Shown: positions 44,285 to 51,772 of the stretch, piece by piece
Position numbering within the stretch: the first letter of the stretch is position 1
Layout: every line of letters starts with the position of its first letter
NCBI RefSeq assembly: GCF_013363975.1
Contig: NZ_JABWGN010000002.1
Coordinates: forward strand, 558,001-622,000
Reading direction: 5' to 3'
Source of the DNA: Nonomuraea montanisoli
GTDB lineage: Bacteria; Actinomycetota; Actinomycetes; Streptosporangiales; Streptosporangiaceae
DNA length: 64,000 nt
Translations under genes and position numbers: made by a program
Notes under the pieces: generated by a model
Told to the model about the DNA's origin: nothing
The model's database searches: none
Seen by the model: only the letters and a program-made list of their open reading frames with translations

Positions 44285-44755
44285 TTACGCGGCGAGGACG
44301 GCCCAGACGAGTTTGCGCCGGGTGCTGGAGACGACCCAGCCCCATGTCGTGCAGATCGCCTCGACCAGCCGTAACCCGCGCCCGAACTCGGCGAACACGT
44401 CCGGGCGGACCGCGACCGGCGCGGCCGGGCTGCGGTCGGTGACCACGCAGGCCAGCTCGGCGCCGTAGGCCAGCAGCCGCAGCTCGTCGATGCCGCCGCC
44501 GTGCCGCATCGCGTTGGTGACCAGCTCGGAGACCACGAGCTGCGCCTCGAACGCCACGCCGTCCGATCCCCAGCCGGTCAGCGTGTGGTCGACGAAGCGC
44601 CGCGCCGAGGAGACGCACGCGGGCTCGACCAGCCCGTGGAACGGGAAGACCGCGTCGCACGGCGTCGGCAGCCCGCCCAGCAGGACGGACGCCAGCCACT
44701 CCGGTTGCCTGGCCCCCGCGGCGGCGGCATGTGGCCGGGCGTCGAAAGTCGTCAT
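44285..44755 (-). CDS. ATP-binding anti-sigma-like protein (HATPase_c_2)
   Basis: 156 residues with a GHKL/SpoIIAB-type ATP-binding domain: N-box AQLVVSELVTNAMRHGG, G1 region VTDRSPAAP and G2-like FGRGLRLVEAICTTWG. No kinase or transmembrane part. In Streptomyces and relatives hundreds of such proteins exist, often beside an XRE/DUF5753 regulator and a DUF397 protein, exactly as here. It is divergent from the XRE gene over overlapping palindromes (44841-44871). Its biochemical target (a sigma factor or other) is unknown. Confidence 0.88.
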   Translation of the reverse strand: MTTFDARPHAAAAGARQPEWLASVLLGGLPTPCDAVFPFHGLVEPACVSSARRFVDHTLTGWGSDGVAFEAQLVVSELVTNAMRHGGGIDELRLLAYGAELACVVTDRSPAAPVAVRPDVFAEFGRGLRLVEAICTTWGWVVSSTRRKLVWAVLAA

Positions 44756-44840
44756 CGTGGCCCCCGATGCGCGGTCTGTTAAGTGATCCACAGCCATCTT
44801 TACGGCATGCGCTTTCCGATGCAAGACTTTTCATCGTTTA

Positions 44841-44871
44841 CAGATGCAAATCGCATCTGCACGTGCAGATG
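44841..44871. promoter_or_regulatory. Overlapping palindromes in the XRE/HATPase divergent promoter
   Basis: CATCTGCACGTGCAGATG (44854-44871) is a perfect 18-bp palindrome; just left, CAGATGC-AAATC-GCATCTG (44841-44859) is a second inverted repeat sharing one arm. The core TGCACGTGCA recurs upstream of the DUF397 gene (45860-45869). The site ends 18 bp before the XRE start. Confidence 0.75.
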
Positions 44872-44888
44872 ATCTTGGAGCGGTCGGC

Positions 44889-45779
44889 GTGAGCGCACAG
44901 AGTGCGAAGGGAAGGGTCTTCGGTTTCACGCCGGGGAGCCCGACGGTCCTGCGGATGCTGCTGGGCACCCAGCTGCGCAGGCTCCGCACGGAGAAGGGTA
45001 TCTCGCGCGACGACGCCGGATACGCGATTCGCGCTTCTCATGCCAAGATCAGTCGGCTGGAGCTCGGGCAGGTCGGCTTCAAGGAGCGCGACGTGGCCGA
45101 CCTGCTCACCCTGTACGGGGTCACCGACGAGGCCGAGCGGGCCCCGCTGCTGGGACTCGCGCGGCAGGCCAACGCCCCCGGCTGGTGGCACAAGTACGGT
45201 GACCTGCTGCCGTCCTGGTTCGAGGTGTACATCGGCCTGGAGGGCGCGGCCTCGGTCATCAGGACGTACGAGAACCAGTTCGTCCCCGGCTTGCTCCAGG
45301 CGCCCGGCTACGCCCGCGCGGTGATCCGGCTGGCGCACGACGCGGCGCCGGAGCAGGAGATCGAGCGGCGGGTGCGGCTGCGCACCACGCGGCAGCGCCG
45401 GCTGGAGGGCGAGGGCGCGCTCACCCTGTGGGCGGTGATCGACGAGGCGGTCGTGCGCCGCGCGCTCGGCGGCCCCGAGGTGATGCGCGAGCAGATCGAC
45501 CACCTGCTGGAGATGACCGGTCTGCGCAACGTGACCGTGCAGGTGATGCCGTTCGACCGGGGCGGGCACGCGGCGGCCGGCGGGCCGTTCAGCATCCTGC
45601 GCTTCCCCGAGCGCGACCTGCCCGACGTCGTCTACATGGAGCAGCTCACCAGCGCCCTGTACCTGGACAAGCCCGCCGAGTCCGAGAACTACATGCGGGT
45701 GATGGACCGGCTGAGCATCCAGGCCGAGTCGCCGGCGCGGAGCAGGCGTTTCCTGGAGGAGCTCCGCTCGTCGCTGTGA
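44889..45779 (+). CDS. XRE-family regulator with DUF5753 domain
   Basis: 296 residues from GTG 44889 (GGAG 8 bases upstream). The helix-turn-helix is at about 20-75 (LGTQLRRLRTEKGISRDDAGYAIRAS then KISRLELGQ), followed by DUF5753 (about 100-280; ASVIRTYENQFVPGLLQ, NVTVQVMPFDRGGHAA). This type regulates the neighbouring DUF397 gene in Streptomyces pairs such as BldB/WhiJ-like loci. Palindromes carrying TGCACGTGCA lie before its own gene and before the DUF397 gene. Confidence 0.92.
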   Translation: MSAQSAKGRVFGFTPGSPTVLRMLLGTQLRRLRTEKGISRDDAGYAIRASHAKISRLELGQVGFKERDVADLLTLYGVTDEAERAPLLGLARQANAPGWWHKYGDLLPSWFEVYIGLEGAASVIRTYENQFVPGLLQAPGYARAVIRLAHDAAPEQEIERRVRLRTTRQRRLEGEGALTLWAVIDEAVVRRALGGPEVMREQIDHLLEMTGLRNVTVQVMPFDRGGHAAAGGPFSILRFPERDLPDVVYMEQLTSALYLDKPAESENYMRVMDRLSIQAESPARSRRFLEELRSSL

Positions 45780-45858
45780 CCCACTCCATACGGGGGAATT
45801 TGGCCATCAGGGGAGTGGCCGGCCGCGCGCTGCCGTAATCTCAGCTCGCAAAGCACGG

Positions 45859-45870
45859 ATGCACGTGCAT
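45859..45870. promoter_or_regulatory. Palindrome ATGCACGTGCAT upstream of the DUF397 gene
   Basis: 12-bp perfect palindrome, flanked by outer near-symmetric TCGC...GCGA arms (about 45846-45880). It shares the 10-bp core TGCACGTGCA with the operator-like site upstream of the XRE gene. It ends 22 bp before the DUF397 ATG. Confidence 0.7.
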
Positions 45871-45892
45871 TTGCAAGCGAGGAGCTTCTTCC

Positions 45893-46126
45893 ATGCATGG
45901 GTTCCGCAACGGAACGCCCGCCGGCCGCCTTCCCGTCGTGTGGCGGAAGAGCAGGCGGAGCAACCCCAACGGCAACTGCGTCGAGGTGGCCACCCTTCCG
46001 ACCGGGGAGATCGCGATGCGCAACTCGCGCTTCCCCGACGATCCCGCGCTCGTCTACACGCGCGCCGAGATCACCGCGTTCGTCCTGGGGGCCAAGGACG
46101 GGGAGTTCGATGACCTGATCGTCTGA
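45893..46126 (+). CDS. DUF397 protein
   Basis: 77 residues. The DUF397 consensus is complete: VVWRKSRRSNPNGNCVEVA, then EIAMRNSRFPD, ending FVLGAKDGEFDDL. DUF397 proteins act with XRE/DUF5753 regulators (WhiJ/BldB-type systems) in development and antibiotic control, possibly as antitoxin-like or co-regulatory partners. ATG with GAGGAG ribosome site about 8 bases upstream. A strong terminator follows the gene. Confidence 0.92.
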   Translation: MHGFRNGTPAGRLPVVWRKSRRSNPNGNCVEVATLPTGEIAMRNSRFPDDPALVYTRAEITAFVLGAKDGEFDDLIV

Positions 46127-46158
46127 TCCGCTCGAAACGGGGGTTTCCGGAAACGACG

Positions 46159-46193
46159 AGAGCCCGGCGCCGAGGGAAGGCGCCGGGCTCTTT
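46159..46193 (+). terminator. Terminator after the DUF397 gene
   Basis: AGAGCCCGGCGCC and GGCGCCGGGCTCT form a perfect 13-bp stem with a 7-base loop, followed by TTTCG. It lies 33 bp after the stop codon. Confidence 0.85.
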
Positions 46194-46227
46194 CGCGTGC
46201 TCGGGTTGAGAATCTCACCTGATCATG

Positions 46228-46293
46228 CAGTTGTCCCGACCGGGTTCACCGGGGTCCGGCGGGGGGCCGGGCCCCGGTTCATCGGGACAACTG
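46228..46293. repeat. Large inverted repeat between DUF397 and whiB
   Basis: CAGTTGTCCCGA (46228-46239) pairs with TCGGGACAACTG (46282-46293). Inside, ACCGGGG pairs with CCCCGGT and CCGGC with GCCGG around a five-G loop. This gives 24 bp in three blocks separated by small internal loops. It lies 45 bp beyond the whiB stop (leftward) and 35 bp beyond the DUF397 terminator. No T-tract. Confidence 0.75.
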
Positions 46294-46338
46294 CGGGATC
46301 ACGCGGTGCTCGTGGCGCGCTCGCGGCGGCCGGGCGGG

Positions 46339-46650
46339 TCAGGCGGCGGAGATGCCGGCGCTGGCGGCGCGGCGCATGCGACGGCGACGCTCGGAGGCGC
46401 GCTCGTCCTCGTTGAGGCCGCCCCACGTTCCGTACTTCTCGGGGCGGGAGAGCGCGTAGTCCAGGCACTCGTTGCGGACCGGGCACTGGGCGCAGATCGC
46501 CTTGGCCTTCCGCTCGCGCACGTCACGCTCGGGCTGGCGCTCCCCGTCGGGGCCGAAGAAGAGTACGAGGTCCTCACCCCGGCACGCGGCATCATCCTGC
46601 CAACCCCAGCTGGGGCGCGGGCGGGCGAGCTGCCGACGTACCTGAGACAT
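46339..46650 (-). CDS. WhiB-family iron-sulfur transcription factor
   Basis: 103 residues from ATG 46650 (GAAGGTGG upstream). The 4Fe-4S ligands are C23 (DAACRGEDL), C53, C56 and C62 (AICAQCPVRNEC), followed by the GTWGG turn at 74-78 and a basic tail RRRRMRRAAS. WhiB proteins bind the principal sigma factor region 4 and respond to redox or NO. The subclass is not certain from sequence; the long loop LFFGPDGERQPERDVRER between Cys1 and Cys2 is like the WhiB1/WblE to WhiB4 range but not diagnostic. Confidence 0.93.
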   Translation of the reverse strand: MSQVRRQLARPRPSWGWQDDAACRGEDLVLFFGPDGERQPERDVRERKAKAICAQCPVRNECLDYALSRPEKYGTWGGLNEDERASERRRRMRRAASAGISAA

Positions 46651-46751
46651 GAGAAAACCACCTTCGTGAGAGGTATTTCGGTAATTGAGCCGCATTGGAC
46701 GCTTTCGGCGTCACTGTTCCAACGCAAGGAGGGGCCGTGATGTTCCCACAA

Positions 46752-47666
46752 TCAGGTGAGCGCCGGCGTGGCGTACCGCACAGGCGAGAGCCTGTCCAGC
46801 GAAACCAGCCGGTAGGTGGTGATCGTCTCGGCGCAAACCGTGCCGCACGGCGCTCGGAACGCCGAGGGCGTGACCACAACCCGGAGCCGGACGTCGCCGC
46901 AACGCACGATGGCGTGGGTGACGTCGCCGTCCAACCTGGAGGATTCCACGGCCACTGCGCCGACAGAGCACTCTCCCGTATGGGCTCGGGCGAAGTGCTC
47001 GACGGCTTGCAATGGCTCAGGGATGCCTGCGCGTCCCCGGTAGCGGTCGAGAATGATCTCGCCCGACCGGTACGCGTTCGCCGCTGCGATCGCAGCAGCC
47101 TGAGACATGCTGCCGTAGAAAATTCCGTGTGGCAAGCACACAAGGTTGGCGGCGTAGCGATCGCCGCCAACGTGTGACGTTTCCCATACTCTGTCCGGCC
47201 AAACCTCGGCCAGGTCACGAGCGAGGGGTAGTCCAATGCGGGCGCAACACGCATTGCGCTTGGCGTGCGTGCAGACCAGAAATACCGGCTCGTCTTCAAG
47301 TATGCAGGACTCCGGGACCACTCCGGCCACCAGCGCGTCCAGGTCAAGATCGTCCGGACCTGCGACGACGCCCGAGGCCAGCCACGGTTCCGGGCCCGCG
47401 CCGTAGGCGACTAGCACACGCAGGCCCTGCCCCGCCTGGCGGGTCCGGCGACCGGGCCGGCGGATGAGCTGGGGCCGTACGCCGCGTTCCAGGGCCCGCT
47501 CGACGAGCCGAGCGACGTCATCCGGGAGCTCCAGGTTTTCCAGGTGGGAGGGCCAGGCGCCGGAGTACTCGACGAGCAGCCACAGCCGGGCTCCCACGGT
47601 GGCGCTGGCCAAGGTGGGCACGGTGCCGGTGTGGCATCCGTCCGGATGTTCGCAGCCCCTGGCCAA
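46752..47666 (-). CDS. Sucrase/ferredoxin-like (thioredoxin-like 2Fe-2S) protein
   Basis: 304 residues from TTG 47666, supported by GGAGGGGGAG just upstream. The C-terminal half is the sucrase/ferredoxin-like (thioredoxin-like [2Fe-2S]) domain: FLVCTHAKRNACCARIG, then TSHVGGDRYAANLVCLPHG and YGSMSQAAA. Family members in actinobacteria are linked to siderophore iron release. A near-perfect iron box (47693-47711) lies 27 bp upstream, so the gene is probably switched on when iron is scarce. It stands alone; no siderophore genes are in the window. Confidence 0.88.
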   Translation of the reverse strand: MARGCEHPDGCHTGTVPTLASATVGARLWLLVEYSGAWPSHLENLELPDDVARLVERALERGVRPQLIRRPGRRTRQAGQGLRVLVAYGAGPEPWLASGVVAGPDDLDLDALVAGVVPESCILEDEPVFLVCTHAKRNACCARIGLPLARDLAEVWPDRVWETSHVGGDRYAANLVCLPHGIFYGSMSQAAAIAAANAYRSGEIILDRYRGRAGIPEPLQAVEHFARAHTGECSVGAVAVESSRLDGDVTHAIVRCGDVRLRVVVTPSAFRAPCGTVCAETITTYRLVSLDRLSPVRYATPALT

Positions 47667-47692
47667 CGCTCCCCCTCCGCGCCTGTACGAGA

Positions 47693-47711
47693 TTAGGTAA
47701 GACTAACCTAA
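47693..47711. promoter_or_regulatory. Iron box (DmdR/IdeR-type operator)
   Basis: TTAGGTAAGACTAACCTAA is a 19-bp near-palindrome differing at two positions from the consensus TTAGGTTAGGCTAACCTAA of DmdR1/IdeR operators. It is centred about 36 bp before the TTG start of the sucrase/ferredoxin-like gene. DmdR/IdeR binds with Fe2+ and represses. Confidence 0.88.
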
Positions 47712-47829
47712 CGGTAAGGCGCGGCCGATGTGGGGATTCCGCCCACCGTGTCCAGGCCGCGTCGCGTCAGGCGCCCGGCAGGCGGGCGGCGGGGCGGGTG
47801 CCCGGCGTGTCGGCGGCGTGTCGGTGGCG

Positions 47830-47973
47830 GGTGCGGGACGTGAGGCGTTCGCGGCCGGTCAGGCGCCGGGCGCGTTCCCGGCTGGTCGGGTGCCCGGCGG
47901 GTTTCCGGCCGGTCAAGTGCCCGGTGGGTTCCCGGGAGGTCTCCGGCTGGTCAGGTGCCCGGGAGGTCTCCGG
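47830..47973 (-). repeat. 3'-end echo repeat array of glpD
   Basis: On the plus strand a unit close to GGTCAGGTGCCCGGGAGG begins at 47857, 47884, 47911 and 47949 (spacings 27, 27, 38 bp), with a more decayed copy further left. The rightmost copy is the true glpD end and contains its stop codon (TCA, 47951-47953); the others lie downstream of the gene. Confidence 0.85.
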
Positions 47974-49642
47974 CGGCGGCGCGGGCCAGCATGGCGCGGG
48001 CGGCGGGCAGCGCGGCGGCGCGGTCGGCGGCGACCAGGCCGACGCGGGTGCGCCGGTCCAGCAGGTCGCCCTCGTCCAGGGCGCCCTCGTGCAGCGCCGA
48101 CCAGAGCAGCTCGCCCGCCGTGACGCCCGCCCCCACCTCCTCCGGGTACGCCCGGACGAGCGGCAGCACGGCGGCCGCCTCGGCGCCGTAGCGCTCCACC
48201 AGCCGCGCCGGCAGCCCGCCCCCGGCACCGGACACGCCCCGCGCCCGCGACGCCCCGGCGAGCGGCACCGGCCCCGTGAGCGGCACCGGCCCCGTGAGCG
48301 GCACCGCCCCGGCGAGCGGCGGAGCTCCCGCGAGCGGCGGCGCCCCGGCGAGCGGCAGCGCCCCGACGAGCGGCAGGCGGGCCGTGCGGCACGGCCCCGC
48401 GTCGAGCCCGGCGGCGGACACGGCGCGGTCCACCGCGTCCTGCGCCATCCGCCGGTAGGTGGTGAGCTTGCCGCCCACGACCGTGACCACCGCGTCGCCA
48501 CGTTCGCCCCACCGGCCCCTCTGGCCCCCGAGGACCGCATGGCGGCGTGAGAGGTCGGCCGTGCCGCCTTCGCCCGCCAGCAGCGGCCTCAGGCCCGCGT
48601 AGGCCCCTGCCACGGCCTCGCGGGGCAGCGGGACGTCCAGCACCGCGTTGAGAACGCCGAGCAGCGCCCTGATGTCCTCCTCGGGCGCCTCCGGGACGTC
48701 CGGCACGGGCCCGTCCACGGGCTCGTCCGTCAGCCCCGCGTACGCGCGCCCGTCGGCCTGGGGGAGCAGGAGCGCGAACCGGTTGCCCGCGCCCGGGATC
48801 GGCAGGTGCAGCCCCGCCGTGAGCCCCGGCAGCGTCCCCGGCGCGAACACCAGGTGCGTCCCCCGCGACGGCCGCAGCCGCACCCGGGGGTCCAGCCCGC
48901 CCGCCCACACGCCGGTCGCGTTGATCACGACCCTGGCGCGGATCTCGAACTCCTCCCCGGTCAGCTCGTCGCGCGCCCGCGCTCCCCACCCGGTCAGCTC
49001 CAGGACGCGGCACCGGGTCAGGATCCGCGCGCCGTGCGCGGCGGCCGTGCGCGCGAGGGCCACCACCAGCCGGGCGTCGTCGAGCAGCCGCCCGTCCCAC
49101 GACAGCAGCCCGCCGCGCAGGCCGCGCGGGTCGAGGAACGGCGCGAGCCGGCGGGTCCGGGAGGCGTCGAGGCGCGACGGGCCGGGCAGCAGGGGCCGCG
49201 GCGTGCCCGCGGCGACGCGCAGCGCGTCGCCCAGCCGGTAGCCCGCCATGACCACGGCCTCCCGGGCCCGCGAGACGTCGCCGGTCAGCGGCAGCACGTA
49301 CGGGTGCGCCCGCACCAGGTGCGGCGCCGTGTGCCGCAGCAGGACGCCGCGCTCCACGGCGCTCTCGTGGGCGATGCCCACCTCGCCCTTGGCCAGGTAG
49401 CGCAGGCCGCCGTGGATCAGCTTGGAGCTCCACCGGGACGTGCCGAAGGCGAGGTCGTGCGCGTCGGCCGCGACCACGGACAGGCCGCGCGAGGCGGCGT
49501 CCAGAGCGGCGCCCGCGCCCGTCGCGCCGAGGCCCACGACGAGCACGTCGGCCGTCTCCTCGGCGCTCCGCCTCAGCTCAGCGCGCCTCCTGACGGCGTT
49601 GAGCGAGCTACGGGCGTGGACGGGGCTGTTCGAGTTGTCCAA
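47951..49642 (-). CDS. glpD: Glycerol-3-phosphate dehydrogenase (FAD)
   Basis: 563 residues from TTG 49642 (GGAGGG 5 bases upstream, inside the tetR tail; overlap 35 bp). FAD motif VLVVGLGATGAGAALDAASRG at about 33-52 (cited in part), SRWSSKLIHGGLRYL typical of GlpD, and the C-terminal GlpD_C domain containing TYRRMAQDAVD. It oxidises sn-glycerol 3-phosphate to DHAP at the membrane and feeds electrons to the quinone pool. An insertion of six to seven PL(A/T)G(A/P)-type hexapeptides (about residues 422-462) interrupts the C-terminal part. In one unit with a TetR regulator and an alkyl-DHAP-synthase-like gene. Confidence 0.92.
   Translation of the reverse strand: MDNSNSPVHARSSLNAVRRRAELRRSAEETADVLVVGLGATGAGAALDAASRGLSVVAADAHDLAFGTSRWSSKLIHGGLRYLAKGEVGIAHESAVERGVLLRHTAPHLVRAHPYVLPLTGDVSRAREAVVMAGYRLGDALRVAAGTPRPLLPGPSRLDASRTRRLAPFLDPRGLRGGLLSWDGRLLDDARLVVALARTAAAHGARILTRCRVLELTGWGARARDELTGEEFEIRARVVINATGVWAGGLDPRVRLRPSRGTHLVFAPGTLPGLTAGLHLPIPGAGNRFALLLPQADGRAYAGLTDEPVDGPVPDVPEAPEEDIRALLGVLNAVLDVPLPREAVAGAYAGLRPLLAGEGGTADLSRRHAVLGGQRGRWGERGDAVVTVVGGKLTTYRRMAQDAVDRAVSAAGLDAGPCRTARLPLVGALPLAGAPPLAGAPPLAGAVPLTGPVPLTGPVPLAGASRARGVSGAGGGLPARLVERYGAEAAAVLPLVRAYPEEVGAGVTAGELLWSALHEGALDEGDLLDRRTRVGLVAADRAAALPAARAMLARAAAGDLPGT
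48252..48377 (-). repeat. 18-bp coding repeat inside glpD
   Basis: About seven consecutive 18-bp units encode PLVGAL, PLAGAP, PLAGAP, PLAGAV, PLTGPV, PLTGPV, PLAGAS. The frame is maintained. It lies at the junction between the FAD part and the C-terminal domain. Confidence 0.85.
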
Positions 49643-50159
49643 GGTATCCCTCCAGCAGGGCCGCGAGCTCGGCGTCGAGGTCGTCCAGGGTGACGCCGCC
49701 GTCGCCGCCGGGGCCGGTCATCGCGGGCGCCGAGATCAGGAACGACTGCGCCACCAGCAGGACGGCCCGCGCCGTGCGCGGGTCGCCGGTGACGCGTTCG
49801 AGCAGGGTCAGGACGGCGTCGTGGGTGGCGCCCCTGCGGTGCAGCAGGTACGGCAGGAGCAGCTCGGGGTCCGCCTCGACGATCTTGACCCAGAGCGGGT
49901 GGGAGCGCAGCCGCCGCACCCCCTCCACCACGGCGGCCACCGGGTCGGACAGGTCCAGGTCCTCCACCGCGCGCAGCCACTCGCGCGTCATCAGGTCGGC
50001 GACCAGCGACCGCACGTCCGGCCAGCGCCGGTAGAGCGTCATGCGCGAGACCCCGGCCCGGCGGGCGACGTCGGTGAGCGTGGTCCGCCGCACCCCGAAG
50101 GCCAGCACGCAGTCACGCGCCGCGTCCAGAACACCGTCATTGTGACGAATCACCGTCAT
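49608..50159 (-). CDS. TetR-family transcriptional regulator
   Basis: 183 residues. The HTH is at about 12-57 (AARDCVLAFGVRRTTLTDVA, RAGVSRMTLYRRWPDVRSL). The C-terminal ligand domain is unclassified. Its ATG lies only 16 bp from that of the divergent FAD oxidase, and its end overlaps glpD by 35 bp, so it sits in the centre of the unit and probably represses both sides through the palindromes at 50141-50176. Confidence 0.9.
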   Translation of the reverse strand: MTVIRHNDGVLDAARDCVLAFGVRRTTLTDVARRAGVSRMTLYRRWPDVRSLVADLMTREWLRAVEDLDLSDPVAAVVEGVRRLRSHPLWVKIVEADPELLLPYLLHRRGATHDAVLTLLERVTGDPRTARAVLLVAQSFLISAPAMTGPGGDGGVTLDDLDAELAALLEGYLGQLEQPRPRP

Positions 50160-50176
50160 ATGTCACAGTGTAGACA
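50141..50176. promoter_or_regulatory. Possible TetR operator in a 16-bp divergent gap
   Basis: TGTGAC (50141-50146) and GTCACA (50162-50167) are inverted repeats 15 bp apart; overlapping them TGTC (50161-50164) and GACA (50173-50176) bracket ACAGTGTA. The site covers both start codons, so transcripts on both sides must begin very near their ATGs or inside the neighbouring gene. Confidence 0.45.
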
Positions 50177-51759
50177 TGTCCGCTGAACCCATGCTCTGGT
50201 CCGGCTGGGGCGACCCCGCCCTCGCCCGCGAGCTGCCCGAACCGGTCCGCGAGCTGCTGCGCGACCTGCTCGGCGTGCGCGGGCCCGCCGTGCCGGCCGT
50301 GCCGCTGGAGTCCGTACGCCTGCCCGAGACCGCGCTCGACGGCCGCGTGCTGGAGTCCCTGGCCGGGATCGCCGGAGCCGGGCACGTGCTCACCTCGCAC
50401 GAGGCGCGCGTCCGGCACGCGCGCGGCAAGTCGACGCCCGACCTGTTGCGCATGCGCGCCGGCGACGCCCTCGACGCCCCCGACGCGGTCGTGCTGCCCG
50501 GCTCCCACGCCGAGGTGGCGGCGCTGCTGGAGCTGTGCTCGCGCGAGCGCGTGGCCGTCGTCCCGTTCGGCGGCGGCACCTCGGTCGTGGGCGGCCTGAC
50601 GCCCGACCGCTCCGGCGCCGGTGCGGCGTTCGCGGGGGTCGTCGCGCTGGACCTGTCCCGGATGAACCGGCTCGTCGGGTTCGACGCCGAGTCGCGCGTC
50701 GCCGAGCTGGAGCCCGGCCTTCGCGCCCCCGAGGCGGAGCGGCTGCTCGCCGCCCACGGGATGACGCTCGGCCACTTCCCCCAGTCGTTCGAGTACGCCA
50801 CGCTCGGCGGGTTCGCGGCGGCCCGGTCGAGCGGGCAGGCGTCCGCCGGTTACGGCCGCTTCGACGACATGGTGGTCGGCCTCACCGCGGCCACCCCGAC
50901 CGGCACCCTGGAGCTCGGCCGCGCCCCCCGCTCCGCCGCCGGGCCCGACCTGCGCCACCTCCTGCTCGGCTCCGAGGGCGCCCTCGGCGTCATCACCTCG
51001 TTGCGCCTGCGGGTCCGTCCTGTGCCCGCCGAGAAGGTCTACGAGGGCTGGCGCTTCCCGACGTTCCGGGAGGGCGCCGCCGCGCTGCGGGCGCTGGCCC
51101 AGGACGGGCCGCTGCCCACGGTGCTGCGGCTGTCGGACGAGACCGAGACCATGGTCGGCCTGGCCCGCCCGGACGCCCTGGGCGGCGGCGGGGCGGGATG
51201 CCTGGTGATCGCCGGCTACGAGGGCGCGTCCGTCGCCGCCGCGCGGGCCGGGGCCGGCGAGGTGCTCGCCCGCCACGGCGGCGAACCCCTCGGCGAGGAC
51301 CCGGGACGGGCCTGGGAGCGGGGCCGCTTCTCCGCGCCGTACCTGCGGGACTCGCTGCTGGCGGCCGGCGCGACCGTGGAGACGCTGGAGACGGCCTGCT
51401 TCTGGTCGGGGCTGCCCCGCCTGTACGACGCGGTGCGGCTGGCGCTGCTCGGCGCCCTCGGCTCGCCGCTGGTGATGTGCCACGTCTCCCACGTGTACGA
51501 GACGGGCGCGTCGCTGTACTTCACCGTGGTGACGGCCCAGGACGGCGACCCGGTGGAGCAGTGGGCGAAGGCCAAGCGGGCCACCCTGGAGGCGATCGCC
51601 GGCGCGGGCGGGACGGTGTCGCACCACCACGGCGTCGGCCGCGACCACCGGGAGGCGTACGCGCAGGAGCTGGGGCCGGTGGGCGTCGAGGCGCTGCGCG
51701 CGGTCAAGGCCCGGCTGGACCCGCGGGGCGTGCTCAACCCCGGCGCGCTGATCCCCTGA
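50176..51759 (+). CDS. FAD-binding oxidase, alkyl-dihydroxyacetonephosphate-synthase-like
   Basis: 527 residues. An N-terminal PCMH-type FAD domain (AVVLPGSHAEVAALLELCS, VPFGGGTSVVGGLTPDRSG) precedes a cap domain and the conserved C-terminal HHHGVGRDHREAY, the triple-His motif of alkylglycerone-phosphate synthase (AGPS). AGPS exchanges the acyl chain of acyl-DHAP for a fatty alcohol in ether-lipid synthesis. Actinobacterial homologues are of unproven function. The neighbouring glpD, which makes DHAP, supports a link to glycerophospholipid metabolism. Confidence 0.85.
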   Translation: MSAEPMLWSGWGDPALARELPEPVRELLRDLLGVRGPAVPAVPLESVRLPETALDGRVLESLAGIAGAGHVLTSHEARVRHARGKSTPDLLRMRAGDALDAPDAVVLPGSHAEVAALLELCSRERVAVVPFGGGTSVVGGLTPDRSGAGAAFAGVVALDLSRMNRLVGFDAESRVAELEPGLRAPEAERLLAAHGMTLGHFPQSFEYATLGGFAAARSSGQASAGYGRFDDMVVGLTAATPTGTLELGRAPRSAAGPDLRHLLLGSEGALGVITSLRLRVRPVPAEKVYEGWRFPTFREGAAALRALAQDGPLPTVLRLSDETETMVGLARPDALGGGGAGCLVIAGYEGASVAAARAGAGEVLARHGGEPLGEDPGRAWERGRFSAPYLRDSLLAAGATVETLETACFWSGLPRLYDAVRLALLGALGSPLVMCHVSHVYETGASLYFTVVTAQDGDPVEQWAKAKRATLEAIAGAGGTVSHHHGVGRDHREAYAQELGPVGVEALRAVKARLDPRGVLNPGALIP

Positions 51760-51772
51760 GGTGCCCGGGCGG

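Noticed and set aside
46228..46293. Inverted repeat as the ends of a mobile element
   Set aside because: Only 42 bp lie between the arms, and no target duplication or transposase is present; it is a hairpin.
46737..47177. Plus-strand ORF starting after AAGGAGGGGCC
   Set aside because: Good ribosome-like site, but the frame is antisense to the sucrase/ferredoxin-like gene and its translation is Arg-rich without any motif.
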